Below, in pieces: positions 47,122 to 56,701 of a stretch of DNA of 64,000 nt. Origin of the DNA: Pseudoalteromonas sp. NC201 (GTDB lineage: Bacteria; Pseudomonadota; Gammaproteobacteria; Enterobacterales; Alteromonadaceae). Numbering within the stretch: position 1 is the stretch's first letter; each line of letters opens with the position of its first letter. The DNA lies in contig NZ_CP022523.1 in assembly GCF_002850255.1 (NCBI RefSeq), positions 1,126,486-1,190,485 on the forward strand, written 5' to 3'. Made by a program: the position numbers and the translations under genes. The notes under the pieces were generated by a model. It made no database searches. It was given only the letters and a program-made list of their open reading frames with translations, and had not been told where the DNA came from.

Positions 47122-50100
47122 TTACGTGAGATCTTCCACATTAAGTATAGAAGCGATTTCAGCTTGTGCATTATCAAAAAGCATCAAACATTGATTCAAT
47201 AAATTTTCAATTTTTATCTGCTTACCTTCACCTGCTGCATGTTCAAGTTCTGCCATTTTTTCAGAGAGTTGTGTTGCGCCGACAGCCTTCGCCGAGGTTT
47301 TCCCTTGATGTGCAATATTCTTGACACTTTCAGGATGTTCTAGGTCTACCCCTTGTAACAGTTTTTTCGTGTCGTCGACAAAGCTTCTTAAGAAAATACT
47401 CTGTAACTCTTTATCTGTACCTACATATTCACTGAGTATCACCAAGTCGATATGTCTGGTTGGCGCATCTAGTTCCTCCATCAATGAGGAAGCATTCTCC
47501 GCTCCTTGGCTGTTTGTTGGAATGTTGCTCGAAAACCATTTTTTTAGCTTTTTGTTTAATTTCTGCAAGACAATGGGCTTTGCAATGTAATCGTCCATCC
47601 CGGCGTTAAAGCAAATATCTTTCTCACCGTCTAACGCATTAGCCGTTGCCGCAATGATAGGAATGTGCTCTAGATTGCGTTCACGTTCATGCTCGCGACG
47701 TTGTTTTGCGAATTCATAGCCATCCATCACAGGCATATGGCAGTCCGAAATAATAAGCGAAAAGTGATACTGTTCGAGTAGCTGCAAGGCAACTTTACCA
47801 TTGTCGGCAATAATGCATTGATAGCCTAGCAGAGCTAGCTGTCTTTTGAATAAATCCTGATTATAAACATTGTCCTCGACGACTAAGATAAGCTTGTTAA
47901 GTGCTTGGGCATCATTAATTGTGGGTAGTGCCTTAGATTTAGTCTCGCTGTCGTCACTTGTTGATTCACTGTCAATTAGCCCTTCTAAGGTGGCGATGTG
48001 TGAAACGACTTTATAAGCGTAATAAGGATATAGCGCGAGGTTTGAGACGTTGATATTGTTTGCATGCGGAAGCTTGTCCTGATTATTGTCTAGTAAAATA
48101 TACTTGCACTCGCTTTCCGCGATGAAAACTTCTTTTCCTTCTGTAGTGAGTTGTTGGAAGGCTTCTGCAGTGATAACGAGATAATCAAATTGTTGACTAT
48201 CAATCAGTTGCGCGTTAAACAGTTCTCGAGGGAATATTTCACATTGGGCTTCATAGATGCGCAGTTGATTTTGCAGGTCTTTTTCAAATTTGTCCTCGTC
48301 GCCCACCACAGCAATTTTTAGTCTGTCTAAGGTTAAGCTAATATCACGGGTTTGTTTTGGCACTTCACAGTATGGCAGAGTAACAATAAAGTTACTGCCA
48401 AAACCCTCGAGGCTTCTACAGTCAATTTCCCCTTCCATCATGGCTACAAGTTTGTGGGTAATGGAAAGGCCCAGCCCGGTACCGCCATATTGGCGTTGAA
48501 TACTACTATCTGCTTGAACAAATGGTTTAAAAAGGTTTTCTACTTGTTCTTCGGACATACCTTTACCATTGTCTTTCACGCTAATTTCCATATAACCATC
48601 ATCGGGAGAGCGCCCAATAGTCACTTCTACAAAGCCAGCGGCGGTTGCAGTAGTTTTGGTGAATTTTAACGCGTTACCGATTAGGTTTAATAAAATTTGG
48701 CGCAGTCTAACTGGATCTCCTAATTGCCAGTTAGGTAACTGTGGCGAAAGATAAAAGGCAAGCTTGAGCTTTTTAGAGTCCGCTTGATATGCAAGGAGCT
48801 CCGCGAGTTCTCTAATAATTTCTTGCCAGCTAAATGGCGTAGATTCAAGTTGCATTTTCCCAGCTTCGATTTTTGAAAAGTCTAATATGTCGTTAATTAT
48901 TCGAAGTAGTACTAATGCTGAGCTTTTTGCGACTTTGGTGAGGTGAGATTGCTCGTGATCAAGGTTAGACTGGGCGAGAATGTCCAGCATGCCCACCACG
49001 CCATTCATCGGCGTTCTTATCTCGTGACTCATTGTTGCGAGGAAGCGAGACTTTGCTTCACTTGCTTGCTCTGCTTTTATGCGAGCTTGCTCAAGCTCTG
49101 CAGAAAAGTTGATGCTTTTAGTAATATCATTCTGATAGATGAGGGTGTATTTCCCAGAATCTGTGGTGATATTTTTCACTAACACGTTGAACCAGTACAG
49201 GGTATCTTCACTAACATACTGGCACGTCGTTAGTGCTTGATACTGCTCTTTGTCTTTTGCCTCTTCTAACATGGACAGTAATTCGCTGTTGTCTGTCATT
49301 GGCAGTTGGGTAATAAATGCTATAACGTCAGAACCTTTGTTGAGAGAGCTTCCCATGAATTGGTATTCGTTGTGATTAGTTCTTTTAATGTGTTCGTTAA
49401 ACTGATTTAGCATAGCTATATGCTGGTTTTCATCAATTAGCAGGATAAATGCTGGAAATGAATCAATGGCTTCTTGAAGCAGCTTTTCTGTAGATTTTTG
49501 GACTTTGAGTAAATGCTGAGCTGACATTCTTTCCACATCCGCTTCATGCATTTTTTCTAGGGCCGCTTTTCTCGCGGCAACGAGTTCTTTTTGTATTCTC
49601 TTTTGGCGATTGTTTTCATTAACTTGATTCGTTACATCTTTTACAACCCCGACAACAAACTGCGAATTTTCACTTGAGTAGTATTTTAAATTGAGAATGA
49701 CATTTAGGTATCTAGTTGAAGATTCGTCTCTTATTGTCAATTGAAGTTCACTAGATTGATCGTGAGTTATGGAACGTAAGTTTGATTGCAACTTCTTCCT
49801 ATTGTCACTATCGAGTAATTTTATAATTGGTTTTAAATTATGGTACTCAAGTTCGGGAGTTAAGTTAAACAGCGTCCTAAAGCCTTCAGAGGTATGTGCT
49901 ACGTGTTGTCCAACAGGCACCTCAAAACTACCGATAGCGGCAAGCTTCTCAGATGAGTTCAATAAAGTTTGACGCTTTTGAATCGCGTCTTTTGCAGCTT
50001 GCTTGTCTAATTTTGCTTTTTGTTGGGCGCGATAGCTAATTGCTAAACCAAATAAGCAAAATGCAACTAATGACAACACCTGCCAGATAAACTTAATTTC

Positions 50101-51846
50101 TATGGTGTAGAAGAGATCTTGATTAAACGCTTCACGTGAATAAGCATAAGCACCCACTTGAAGTTCTTGATCCCAGATTTTTGCACTTAGAAAGTCGGTT
50201 TGGTCAATATTATTAGTAAGCAGTAATTGACTTAGTGGAGTATGCGTGCCGCTAATTTTAATCGCCTCGACTTCCTGCATAGTGTAGTAACCCGATGCGT
50301 TTTCTAGGCGGGTATCAAGGCTGAGTTCTAGGCTGCCAAGTAAGACATCCAGCTGAACTTCGTACCAATACAGTGTTTCCGTCAGCCCCTTATCGGACAG
50401 CCCAAGACCCGCCATAATCAATATTCGATGGCCATCATTACCCTTTATAATTTGTGTAATTACCCCTCCACGGTGCAAACTTTCTTGATATTGAGAATAA
50501 AACGACGCGATCTGGCTTTTGTCTACATACTGAGTGTTATTAAGATTATTAACGGCTAGCGTTTGCAACTGAGACGGTTTAGCGAGATCGGCATTGGTGC
50601 TAATACTGGCATACCTAAGGCTTTCAACATGTGGCTTGTACCATAGCGTTTTAAGGTGGTTTATACGCTCCAATGAGTGGTTGTTCAGCTGCCTAAGAGT
50701 TTGTACTTCAGAGAGGTATAATAGCTGCTTTTGACTTGCAAAATGTTCCACAAATAGCACGGCAAGTACTGACGAAAATATCACAATGAGCTGTGCGGTT
50801 TGTGTTCTAAGTGGTGCCGTTTTATATATTTTTAATTCGGTAAACGCTCTAATCAATAGGCAAATTAAAATGATATAAAGCAGCGCAATGATCAAAGAGA
50901 TAATGAGTGAGGTTTGAGCTCGCTCTTGTGAATTTTGCATAGATGCGTCAGCAGAGTCCTTCATATATTCAAGTAAATTCAGGCTGCCACTAGCGAGCAA
51001 GTTCAAATAGGCAGTACTGTTATCCCACCACACATAGTGTGGTAAGTTGATTTCAGCTCCACGGCTAAAGCGGTTTAGGGCTGAGGTGACATAGTCATAC
51101 TCTCTAGACGCCGTAGCGGCATTGTATAGCTGTACGGTATTTTGATTATCTTTGAGGCTGTCCATCAGTGTGACATGAGTGGCGTAGTATTGTAGCGCGC
51201 TTCTCATTGCACTTAATCTAGTGGCCTCTTCATCTGCCGTTAAGTATCGGCTGATCTTAGCTCTGAGTCTGCCCCCTAACTCAATTGCTCTGATAAGTGT
51301 GTGAATATTCTGGTACTGTGTTTTATCCTCATTGCTACCAAAATTATGGATGAAGGACTGCTCAGTTTGTATGGTTCGGACTGTATCGATTAAGTGATTA
51401 ATCAAAATTGTGTAGCGAAGAAATAGTTGCTCGTGGTTGATATTTGCCTGTCTATTGAGCTTTCTCAGTGTTTGTATATCGTCTTTTATGGTCAATTGAA
51501 ACTGATCGAAGTTATTAATGCTCGTGAGTTTTTCAGCAGTGAGTCTTATTATTTTTTCGTCCGTTTCCTGATAATATGCAAGTAGTCGCGCGTCGTGTTC
51601 TTCTTCGGACTTAAACCCCGTGGACATGCCGCGTTCACGTTGCAGACTAAAGATCACTTCAATCGCTTTATCTAGGGCGGAAAGGTTGTTGTAGTATAAA
51701 GTCAGACTCTGGTGAACCACACGATTTTTATTAAACTCGTTAATTTCGAGGTAAAAACCACTTAAGCAGACTAGGGAAAAAAGGGTTAGGGAGATTATTT
51801 TAAAATACTTGCTCACATTTGCCACCTGCGTTATCTCACAAAACAA
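47122..51846 (-). CDS. Hybrid histidine kinase with NIT-type sensor, receivers and Hpt domain
   Basis: 1574 residues. TM helix at about 14-34; NIT-type sensor helices (SLQRERGMSTGF near 68 and EQSFIHNFG) to about 300; TM pairs near 310-330 and 347-365; a second periplasmic segment to about 595; TM at about 600-620; two PAS-like regions (about 640-760, 785-905). HisKA with His941 in [11 protein letters not shown], ATPase (LIGNALKFT, DNGKGM, GGTGLGLS). A degenerate receiver (about 1165-1290, no clear Asp), a canonical receiver (VVEDN, SDCHMPVMDGY) and an Hpt domain with AHQGKTSAKAVGA follow. NIT domains are linked to nitrate/nitrite sensing, but the ligand here is not proven. First gene of the kinase/REC-EAL/double-receiver operon, divergent from the GAF gene. 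Confidence 0.9.
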   Translation of the reverse strand: MFCEITQVANVSKYFKIISLTLFSLVCLSGFYLEINEFNKNRVVHQSLTLYYNNLSALDKAIEVIFSLQRERGMSTGFKSEEEHDARLLAYYQETDEKIIRLTAEKLTSINNFDQFQLTIKDDIQTLRKLNRQANINHEQLFLRYTILINHLIDTVRTIQTEQSFIHNFGSNEDKTQYQNIHTLIRAIELGGRLRAKISRYLTADEEATRLSAMRSALQYYATHVTLMDSLKDNQNTVQLYNAATASREYDYVTSALNRFSRGAEINLPHYVWWDNSTAYLNLLASGSLNLLEYMKDSADASMQNSQERAQTSLIISLIIALLYIILICLLIRAFTELKIYKTAPLRTQTAQLIVIFSSVLAVLFVEHFASQKQLLYLSEVQTLRQLNNHSLERINHLKTLWYKPHVESLRYASISTNADLAKPSQLQTLAVNNLNNTQYVDKSQIASFYSQYQESLHRGGVITQIIKGNDGHRILIMAGLGLSDKGLTETLYWYEVQLDVLLGSLELSLDTRLENASGYYTMQEVEAIKISGTHTPLSQLLLTNNIDQTDFLSAKIWDQELQVGAYAYSREAFNQDLFYTIEIKFIWQVLSLVAFCLFGLAISYRAQQKAKLDKQAAKDAIQKRQTLLNSSEKLAAIGSFEVPVGQHVAHTSEGFRTLFNLTPELEYHNLKPIIKLLDSDNRKKLQSNLRSITHDQSSELQLTIRDESSTRYLNVILNLKYYSSENSQFVVGVVKDVTNQVNENNRQKRIQKELVAARKAALEKMHEADVERMSAQHLLKVQKSTEKLLQEAIDSFPAFILLIDENQHIAMLNQFNEHIKRTNHNEYQFMGSSLNKGSDVIAFITQLPMTDNSELLSMLEEAKDKEQYQALTTCQYVSEDTLYWFNVLVKNITTDSGKYTLIYQNDITKSINFSAELEQARIKAEQASEAKSRFLATMSHEIRTPMNGVVGMLDILAQSNLDHEQSHLTKVAKSSALVLLRIINDILDFSKIEAGKMQLESTPFSWQEIIRELAELLAYQADSKKLKLAFYLSPQLPNWQLGDPVRLRQILLNLIGNALKFTKTTATAAGFVEVTIGRSPDDGYMEISVKDNGKGMSEEQVENLFKPFVQADSSIQRQYGGTGLGLSITHKLVAMMEGEIDCRSLEGFGSNFIVTLPYCEVPKQTRDISLTLDRLKIAVVGDEDKFEKDLQNQLRIYEAQCEIFPRELFNAQLIDSQQFDYLVITAEAFQQLTTEGKEVFIAESECKYILLDNNQDKLPHANNINVSNLALYPYYAYKVVSHIATLEGLIDSESTSDDSETKSKALPTINDAQALNKLILVVEDNVYNQDLFKRQLALLGYQCIIADNGKVALQLLEQYHFSLIISDCHMPVMDGYEFAKQRREHERERNLEHIPIIAATANALDGEKDICFNAGMDDYIAKPIVLQKLNKKLKKWFSSNIPTNSQGAENASSLMEELDAPTRHIDLVILSEYVGTDKELQSIFLRSFVDDTKKLLQGVDLEHPESVKNIAHQGKTSAKAVGATQLSEKMAELEHAAGEGKQIKIENLLNQCLMLFDNAQAEIASILNVEDLT

Positions 51847-51890
51847 ACTATAGTAGAAATATAAACACTGTCTAATTAAGTAAGTAGATT

Positions 51891-52376
51891 ATGAAAACCC
51901 CTGAGGTACCTAAAAACGAACCAGCTAGGTTACATGCGCTTAGGGAGCTTGCGATACTCGATACAAAACCAACACTTGAATTGGACCGAATTACTCAATT
52001 TACTGCCCATGTTTTTGATGCTCCAATTGCATTGGTAAGTCTTGTTGACAAGGACAGACAATGGTTTAAATCTCGCTTTGGATTGGATGCTGAGCAAACG
52101 TCTCGCGATGTTTCATTTTGTGGTCATGCAATATTAGAAGACACGGTATTTGTGGTTCATGATACGCTCGAAGATCCTCGCTTTATGGATAACCCTTTGG
52201 TGTTAAATGCCCCTCATATTCGATTTTATGCTGGTGCTCCTATCATATTGTCCAGCGGTTTTCGCGTTGGGACCGTATGTGTTATCGATATAGAACCCCG
52301 AGAGTTGAGTGAAGCTGATTGTGAAATATTAAAGCAAATCGCAACCGACGTTGTGACTCAGTTGGAAAAAATCTAA
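51891..52376 (+). CDS. Stand-alone GAF-domain protein
   Basis: 161 residues, single GAF domain with DAPIALVSLVDKDRQWFKSRFGL, SRDVSFCGHAI and FYAGAPIILSSGFRVGTVCVID. This GAF type is usually fused to kinase or GGDEF domains; here it is alone. It is transcribed divergently from the hybrid kinase 44 bases away, so shared regulation is likely. A small-molecule or redox sensory adaptor is inferred. Confidence 0.85.
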   Translation: MKTPEVPKNEPARLHALRELAILDTKPTLELDRITQFTAHVFDAPIALVSLVDKDRQWFKSRFGLDAEQTSRDVSFCGHAILEDTVFVVHDTLEDPRFMDNPLVLNAPHIRFYAGAPIILSSGFRVGTVCVIDIEPRELSEADCEILKQIATDVVTQLEKI

Positions 52377-52881
52377 TTGTACTTTACCGCAAGTAAAAGC
52401 GATGGGTGTCAAAATTTTCTATAAAGTCGGCCGTTACAGCCGCAAATGTTAGTGCATTTAGCTCGTGGAAACGTTACAATTGAGACTGTATATCATTGCC
52501 ATTTAGGGCAATGTTTAAACGATAACTAACCTGAGGTTTAGATAAGGAATGAGGTAACTCATTGTTTCTAAAGTAATATTAAATTACTACCTTATCTAGC
52601 CAGAGAGTTTTGATGATAACTAGGCGAATTTGCGCACCAATAGCTGGCTTTTGGAAGTGAGTTCAACGTAGTTAGCGCTAAAATTGGCTGCTAGAAAGGC
52701 ATTAATTATCCTAAGCTCAGGTTAACTACGTATATTTCTAAATTTATTTCTGTATTTTTGAATCACGGCTTTTTCCTACACGGTATAAAAGATAAGGTGA
52801 GGTGCATTTAGTCAAATGGCTCCATCTTATGCTGTGGTTGTACGTAGCATCTTATATTAAATTAGGTACACGACTCATTTC
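52377..52881. other. Intergenic region containing an R3 element
   Basis: About 500 bases between the GAF and CDF genes with no convincing frame. Most of its middle is the R3 relative at 52528-52733; the rest shows no further feature I can support. Confidence 0.6.
52528..52733 (-). repeat. R3 element, second copy (inverted)
   Basis: 206 bases, ends AACCTGAGG and CTCAGGTT. The right part (AATAGCTGGCTTTTGGAAGT, TAGAAAGGCATTAATTATCC) is the reverse complement of the left part of the nested copy at 36917. It lacks the R4 unit present in that copy. Confidence 0.8.
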
Positions 52882-53772
52882 ATGACAGATATCACTACGC
52901 ATCAAGCTTCTCGCCGAAGATTATTGATTGCGCTTGCAATCACTTGCTCTTTTATGATCATTCAAGTTATTGGTGCTTATTACGCTAATTCTCTCGCTGT
53001 GTTAGCTGATGCTGGACACTTGTTTGTGCACAATAGTTCTTTATTTATCGCGTTGATAGCGTCAAGTGTGGCAGTTTATCTTGCTAAAACATATAACGAT
53101 GGTTACAAGCGTGCTGAATATACCGGTGGACTTATCAATGGCATTCTCTACCTTTCAATTGCGGTAATTATCTTGCTCGAAGGGAGTGAGCGATTGTCTC
53201 ATCATGCGGGCGGTCATGACCTAGAGGTGAATAGCTATTTAATGTCTATGATTGCTGCAATTGGGTTTTTGTTTCATGGGGCCTCCGCTTGGGTGCTGTA
53301 CAAAGGCCGTAAAGACAGTATTAACGTCTATGCTGTTTTCTTGCACTCATTTTTTGATTTACTGTCCACCATATCGACATTTATCGCAGGTGTGATTATA
53401 CACCTCACAGGCTGGGAGGTGGTTGATATTCTCTCGAGCATGCTGATTTCTGTCTTTGTATTGTTCACAGGAATTAAGGTGATAATTGCTTGTCTTAAAG
53501 GACTTGCTACACCCCCAGAAGTTTTGCCCACGGTTCAAGAAGTAGAGAGAACGATTGTGTCTACGGAGCATGTTGAAAGCGCCCATAATATTACGGTTAG
53601 CAAAATTGATGGGGCGGTTGTCGTTGGTGCACATGTGGTATTAAAGCATCACTGTACTATCGAATCTCATGATTCAGCGTGTCGCGTGGAAGTGGAAGAA
53701 GCGTTGAAAAAGTCCTTTAATGTGCTGAGTAGTGTGCTACAAATAGAGAGCCATGACTGCCCTCATCATTAG
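52882..53772 (+). CDS. Cation diffusion facilitator (ZitB/CzcD-like) with altered metal motif
   Basis: 296 residues, six helices and a C-terminal cytoplasmic domain. The helix-2 metal motif, usually H-x-x-x-D, reads DAGHLFVHN (His46, His50), while the helix-5 motif HSFFD (His155, Asp159) is normal. This exchange of Asp for His suggests changed metal selectivity. The C-terminal domain has HNITVSKIDGAVVVGAHVVLKHH and ends ESHDCPHH. Proton-coupled export of zinc or a similar ion at the inner membrane. Single gene. Confidence 0.88.
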   Translation: MTDITTHQASRRRLLIALAITCSFMIIQVIGAYYANSLAVLADAGHLFVHNSSLFIALIASSVAVYLAKTYNDGYKRAEYTGGLINGILYLSIAVIILLEGSERLSHHAGGHDLEVNSYLMSMIAAIGFLFHGASAWVLYKGRKDSINVYAVFLHSFFDLLSTISTFIAGVIIHLTGWEVVDILSSMLISVFVLFTGIKVIIACLKGLATPPEVLPTVQEVERTIVSTEHVESAHNITVSKIDGAVVVGAHVVLKHHCTIESHDSACRVEVEEALKKSFNVLSSVLQIESHDCPHH

Positions 53773-53889
53773 GGAAAATAAACCCAATGTGTGATATATT
53801 TTTTAGTTATTTGTTGCACTACCTTGGCAGGTTTTAAAATATTTTTTATTGTTATACATAGGCAGTATCAAAAACCGGTGGTGTAACAT

Positions 53890-56673
53890 TTGAATCAAAA
53901 GCAAGCGCTCATCATAACTTTAGTCTTAGGTGTACTTGGCGGGCTGGCCAATCTGTTGCCAATTTGGTTTTTGGATAGTTCTGAATTCCTTTTTGGCCAG
54001 CTGTTTGTATTATTTATCCTGCTGCTATGCGGATGGCGCTATGCCATCATCGCTGTGATTATAGGTGCCGGTTTTATTTGGTATCGATGGGAGCATGCTT
54101 GGCCTTCTGTGGTTTTTTTCTTCGAAGTGTTGTGGCTTCACTTTGTCTGCGTCCGTTTCGCCAAGCCATTTTTTGTTCGGGGTATCGTTTATTGGATTTT
54201 GTTGGGGTTACCTGCATTATTTATTTTTGGCTATTTTGCCCTCGAATTGCCTTTACTCGTTATATTCACTGCACTGGCTAAGTACCTAATCAATGCAGGT
54301 ATTTGTCTCGCTGTGGTCGACTTGCTGAGCTTTTTCTTTACTCGCAGCAAGTGGCAAGGGATGCCGCTCAATCAAATTTTTAATTCTACCGTCAACCTTG
54401 TTATCGTTTTGGTTGTATTGATGACAACCGTTGTATTGACAAACAATTACTATAAAAGAATTGAAGCTGAGATAAAAACACAGCTTGAAGAAGCCTCTGG
54501 TTCTATTGTCGCTCAAATTGATGACTACCTTGATGCATATCGTCGCGCGATGGTGATATCCGCAACAGATGTATCCTTAGGGATTGATGCCGACTATGTT
54601 ATCGAGCGTTTGCTAAAAACTCATGCAAACTTTAGAACCGCGATTGTCGCGGACAAAGATGCTAATGTTACTCACCTTTATCCGCAGCATTTTGCTGATA
54701 CGATGAAGGGAACAAATGCCAATGTGTCAGATAGAGACTACTTTATTAAAGCTCCCGAATACCCAGAAGGATTTGTTTCAGGCATATTTCAAGGACGTGG
54801 TTTTGATGAAGCGCCTATTGTCGCAATTTCAGCACCAATCTTTATCGCTGAAGAGTTTAGGGGGATTGTGGAAGGGTCTTTAATATTTGGTTCATTTGAA
54901 CGCTTTATTCCAAAAATTCTTGCTGAAGATGCCAATTTGATTGTGTTGGATAAACATAAAAGGGTTGTCTATAGCTCGTTAAAGACCGAATTTAAAACCC
55001 TAGATATGCCAAGTGATGTGGTGTTGCAAGCCCTATTTGATAAGGAATCCTCAACTTTTGAAGACTCGACTGAGCAGATCTTATTTAAACAAACTGCGGT
55101 ATCTAAACAATATGAATGGTCAGTTATCACTATGCTCGACCGTAAATATCTTAATTTAGTTGCTGCTGAAGCTTGGTCAGATGCATTGGGACTTGCGCTT
55201 GCGATTATTGTATTGAGTTCTATTTTTGTCCGTCAGCTCACTCGATTGTTGGTGCGTCCAATTGTGGCGCTCAGTCATGATATTCGTGCTTACGAACCTT
55301 CAACTTTAATCGAAAATTCGGCGAATGCAGATAGCAGCTTTTTAGAAATAATTGAGTTGCAGCAGCAGTTCAATCAGCTGGCTTTTAAGCTAACACTGAG
55401 TTTTACAAAACAAAATCAAGCCAGCCTAGAAAACGAAAGACTTAACCGTAAGCTTACCGACTTCAATCGTGAGTTAGAGCAACAAGTTGCTGAGAAAACG
55501 GAAGAGCTAACCAAAGCCGTAGAAGCCGCTAACGCTGCTAATCATTCCAAGAGCCGGTTCCTCGCCAATATGAGTCATGAAATTAGAACGCCGTTAAATG
55601 GAATTATCGGTATGTCGGATAGCTTGATCAGAGAGCAAAGTCTTAGCAATGAGATGGCAGACCAAATAACAATTATACGGCAGTCGGCAAAGAACCTGAT
55701 GCTTATCCTCAATGATATTTTGGATTATTCTAAAATTGAGGCGGGGGCTTTGAAAATAGAACGCCGGGCAGTGAATTTACAAGAAATGCTCGACAGTCTG
55801 GTCAGCATTTTCAAAATTTCTAACGTCAGATATGGTGTTGAGTTTAAGTACGAGAAGGGGGCTGAACTCCCTACGTACCTTGAGTTAGATGAACTACGCG
55901 TGTCACAAGTGGTAAATAATTTACTCAGCAATGCTGGAAAGTTTACCAACAAAGGCCACATAACACTTTCCGTCCATTATGAGAGTGGGATGTTAAAGTT
56001 TACTGTTGCTGACACTGGAATTGGCATTTCAAAAGCGCAACAGGAAACGTTGTTCCATGAGTTTACTCAGGCAGACCTTTCAACCACAAGAAAGTTTGGT
56101 GGTACCGGACTTGGCTTAGCTATTTCTAAAAAACTAGTCGAAGCGATGCATGGCGAGATAAGCATTCACAGTGAACTTGGGCTCGGTAGTAAATTCTATG
56201 TAGATATTCCAGCTTCAAAAGGGCAGGGGGTTAAGAGAGAGCAACAAGAAGTAGGGGCTCCTGATTTTAATGGCCTCGATGTTCTATTGGTAGAAGACAA
56301 TAAAATTAACCAAGTGGTTGTTGGTAAGTTGCTAGAGAAAACGCACTGCTTGTTAGATAAAGTGGACGACGGAGTCGAAGCTTTAGTTGCAATGAAGGCG
56401 AAAAACTATGCCTTGGTTTTAATGGATTGCCAAATGCCGAATATGGACGGCTTTGCTTGTACCAAAGCAATCAGAAACGAGCCAAATATATACGGCAATC
56501 CACATATTATTGCGATAACAGCGAACGCCTACGAAGAAGATAAACAAAAATGTATCCAGGCAGGCATGGATGATTTTATTGCTAAACCCATTGATATTAA
56601 CGAACTTTATCAAAAGCTTAGTGAATGGCAGCGCTCAGAACTGCCTGATAGTGAAACGCAAGATAAGGGCTAA
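53890..56673 (+). CDS. Membrane hybrid histidine kinase with CACHE-type sensor
   Basis: 927 residues, starting at a TTG (GGTGGTG upstream, no ATG in reach). About five hydrophobic helices at 5-150 in a MASE-like membrane block, TM near 175-192, an extracytoplasmic CACHE-type domain (about 200-420, [20 protein letters not shown] and ISAPIF), TM near 437-455, coiled coil, HisKA with His563 in [11 protein letters not shown], ATPase ([24 protein letters not shown]) and a C-terminal receiver with Asp846 in [13 protein letters not shown]. Ligand unknown. Convergent with the propeller GGDEF-EAL gene. Confidence 0.9.
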   Translation: MNQKQALIITLVLGVLGGLANLLPIWFLDSSEFLFGQLFVLFILLLCGWRYAIIAVIIGAGFIWYRWEHAWPSVVFFFEVLWLHFVCVRFAKPFFVRGIVYWILLGLPALFIFGYFALELPLLVIFTALAKYLINAGICLAVVDLLSFFFTRSKWQGMPLNQIFNSTVNLVIVLVVLMTTVVLTNNYYKRIEAEIKTQLEEASGSIVAQIDDYLDAYRRAMVISATDVSLGIDADYVIERLLKTHANFRTAIVADKDANVTHLYPQHFADTMKGTNANVSDRDYFIKAPEYPEGFVSGIFQGRGFDEAPIVAISAPIFIAEEFRGIVEGSLIFGSFERFIPKILAEDANLIVLDKHKRVVYSSLKTEFKTLDMPSDVVLQALFDKESSTFEDSTEQILFKQTAVSKQYEWSVITMLDRKYLNLVAAEAWSDALGLALAIIVLSSIFVRQLTRLLVRPIVALSHDIRAYEPSTLIENSANADSSFLEIIELQQQFNQLAFKLTLSFTKQNQASLENERLNRKLTDFNRELEQQVAEKTEELTKAVEAANAANHSKSRFLANMSHEIRTPLNGIIGMSDSLIREQSLSNEMADQITIIRQSAKNLMLILNDILDYSKIEAGALKIERRAVNLQEMLDSLVSIFKISNVRYGVEFKYEKGAELPTYLELDELRVSQVVNNLLSNAGKFTNKGHITLSVHYESGMLKFTVADTGIGISKAQQETLFHEFTQADLSTTRKFGGTGLGLAISKKLVEAMHGEISIHSELGLGSKFYVDIPASKGQGVKREQQEVGAPDFNGLDVLLVEDNKINQVVVGKLLEKTHCLLDKVDDGVEALVAMKAKNYALVLMDCQMPNMDGFACTKAIRNEPNIYGNPHIIAITANAYEEDKQKCIQAGMDDFIAKPIDINELYQKLSEWQRSELPDSETQDKG

Positions 56674-56701
56674 CGCTTAGGCTAGCCCACTCAACCCGCG
56701 A

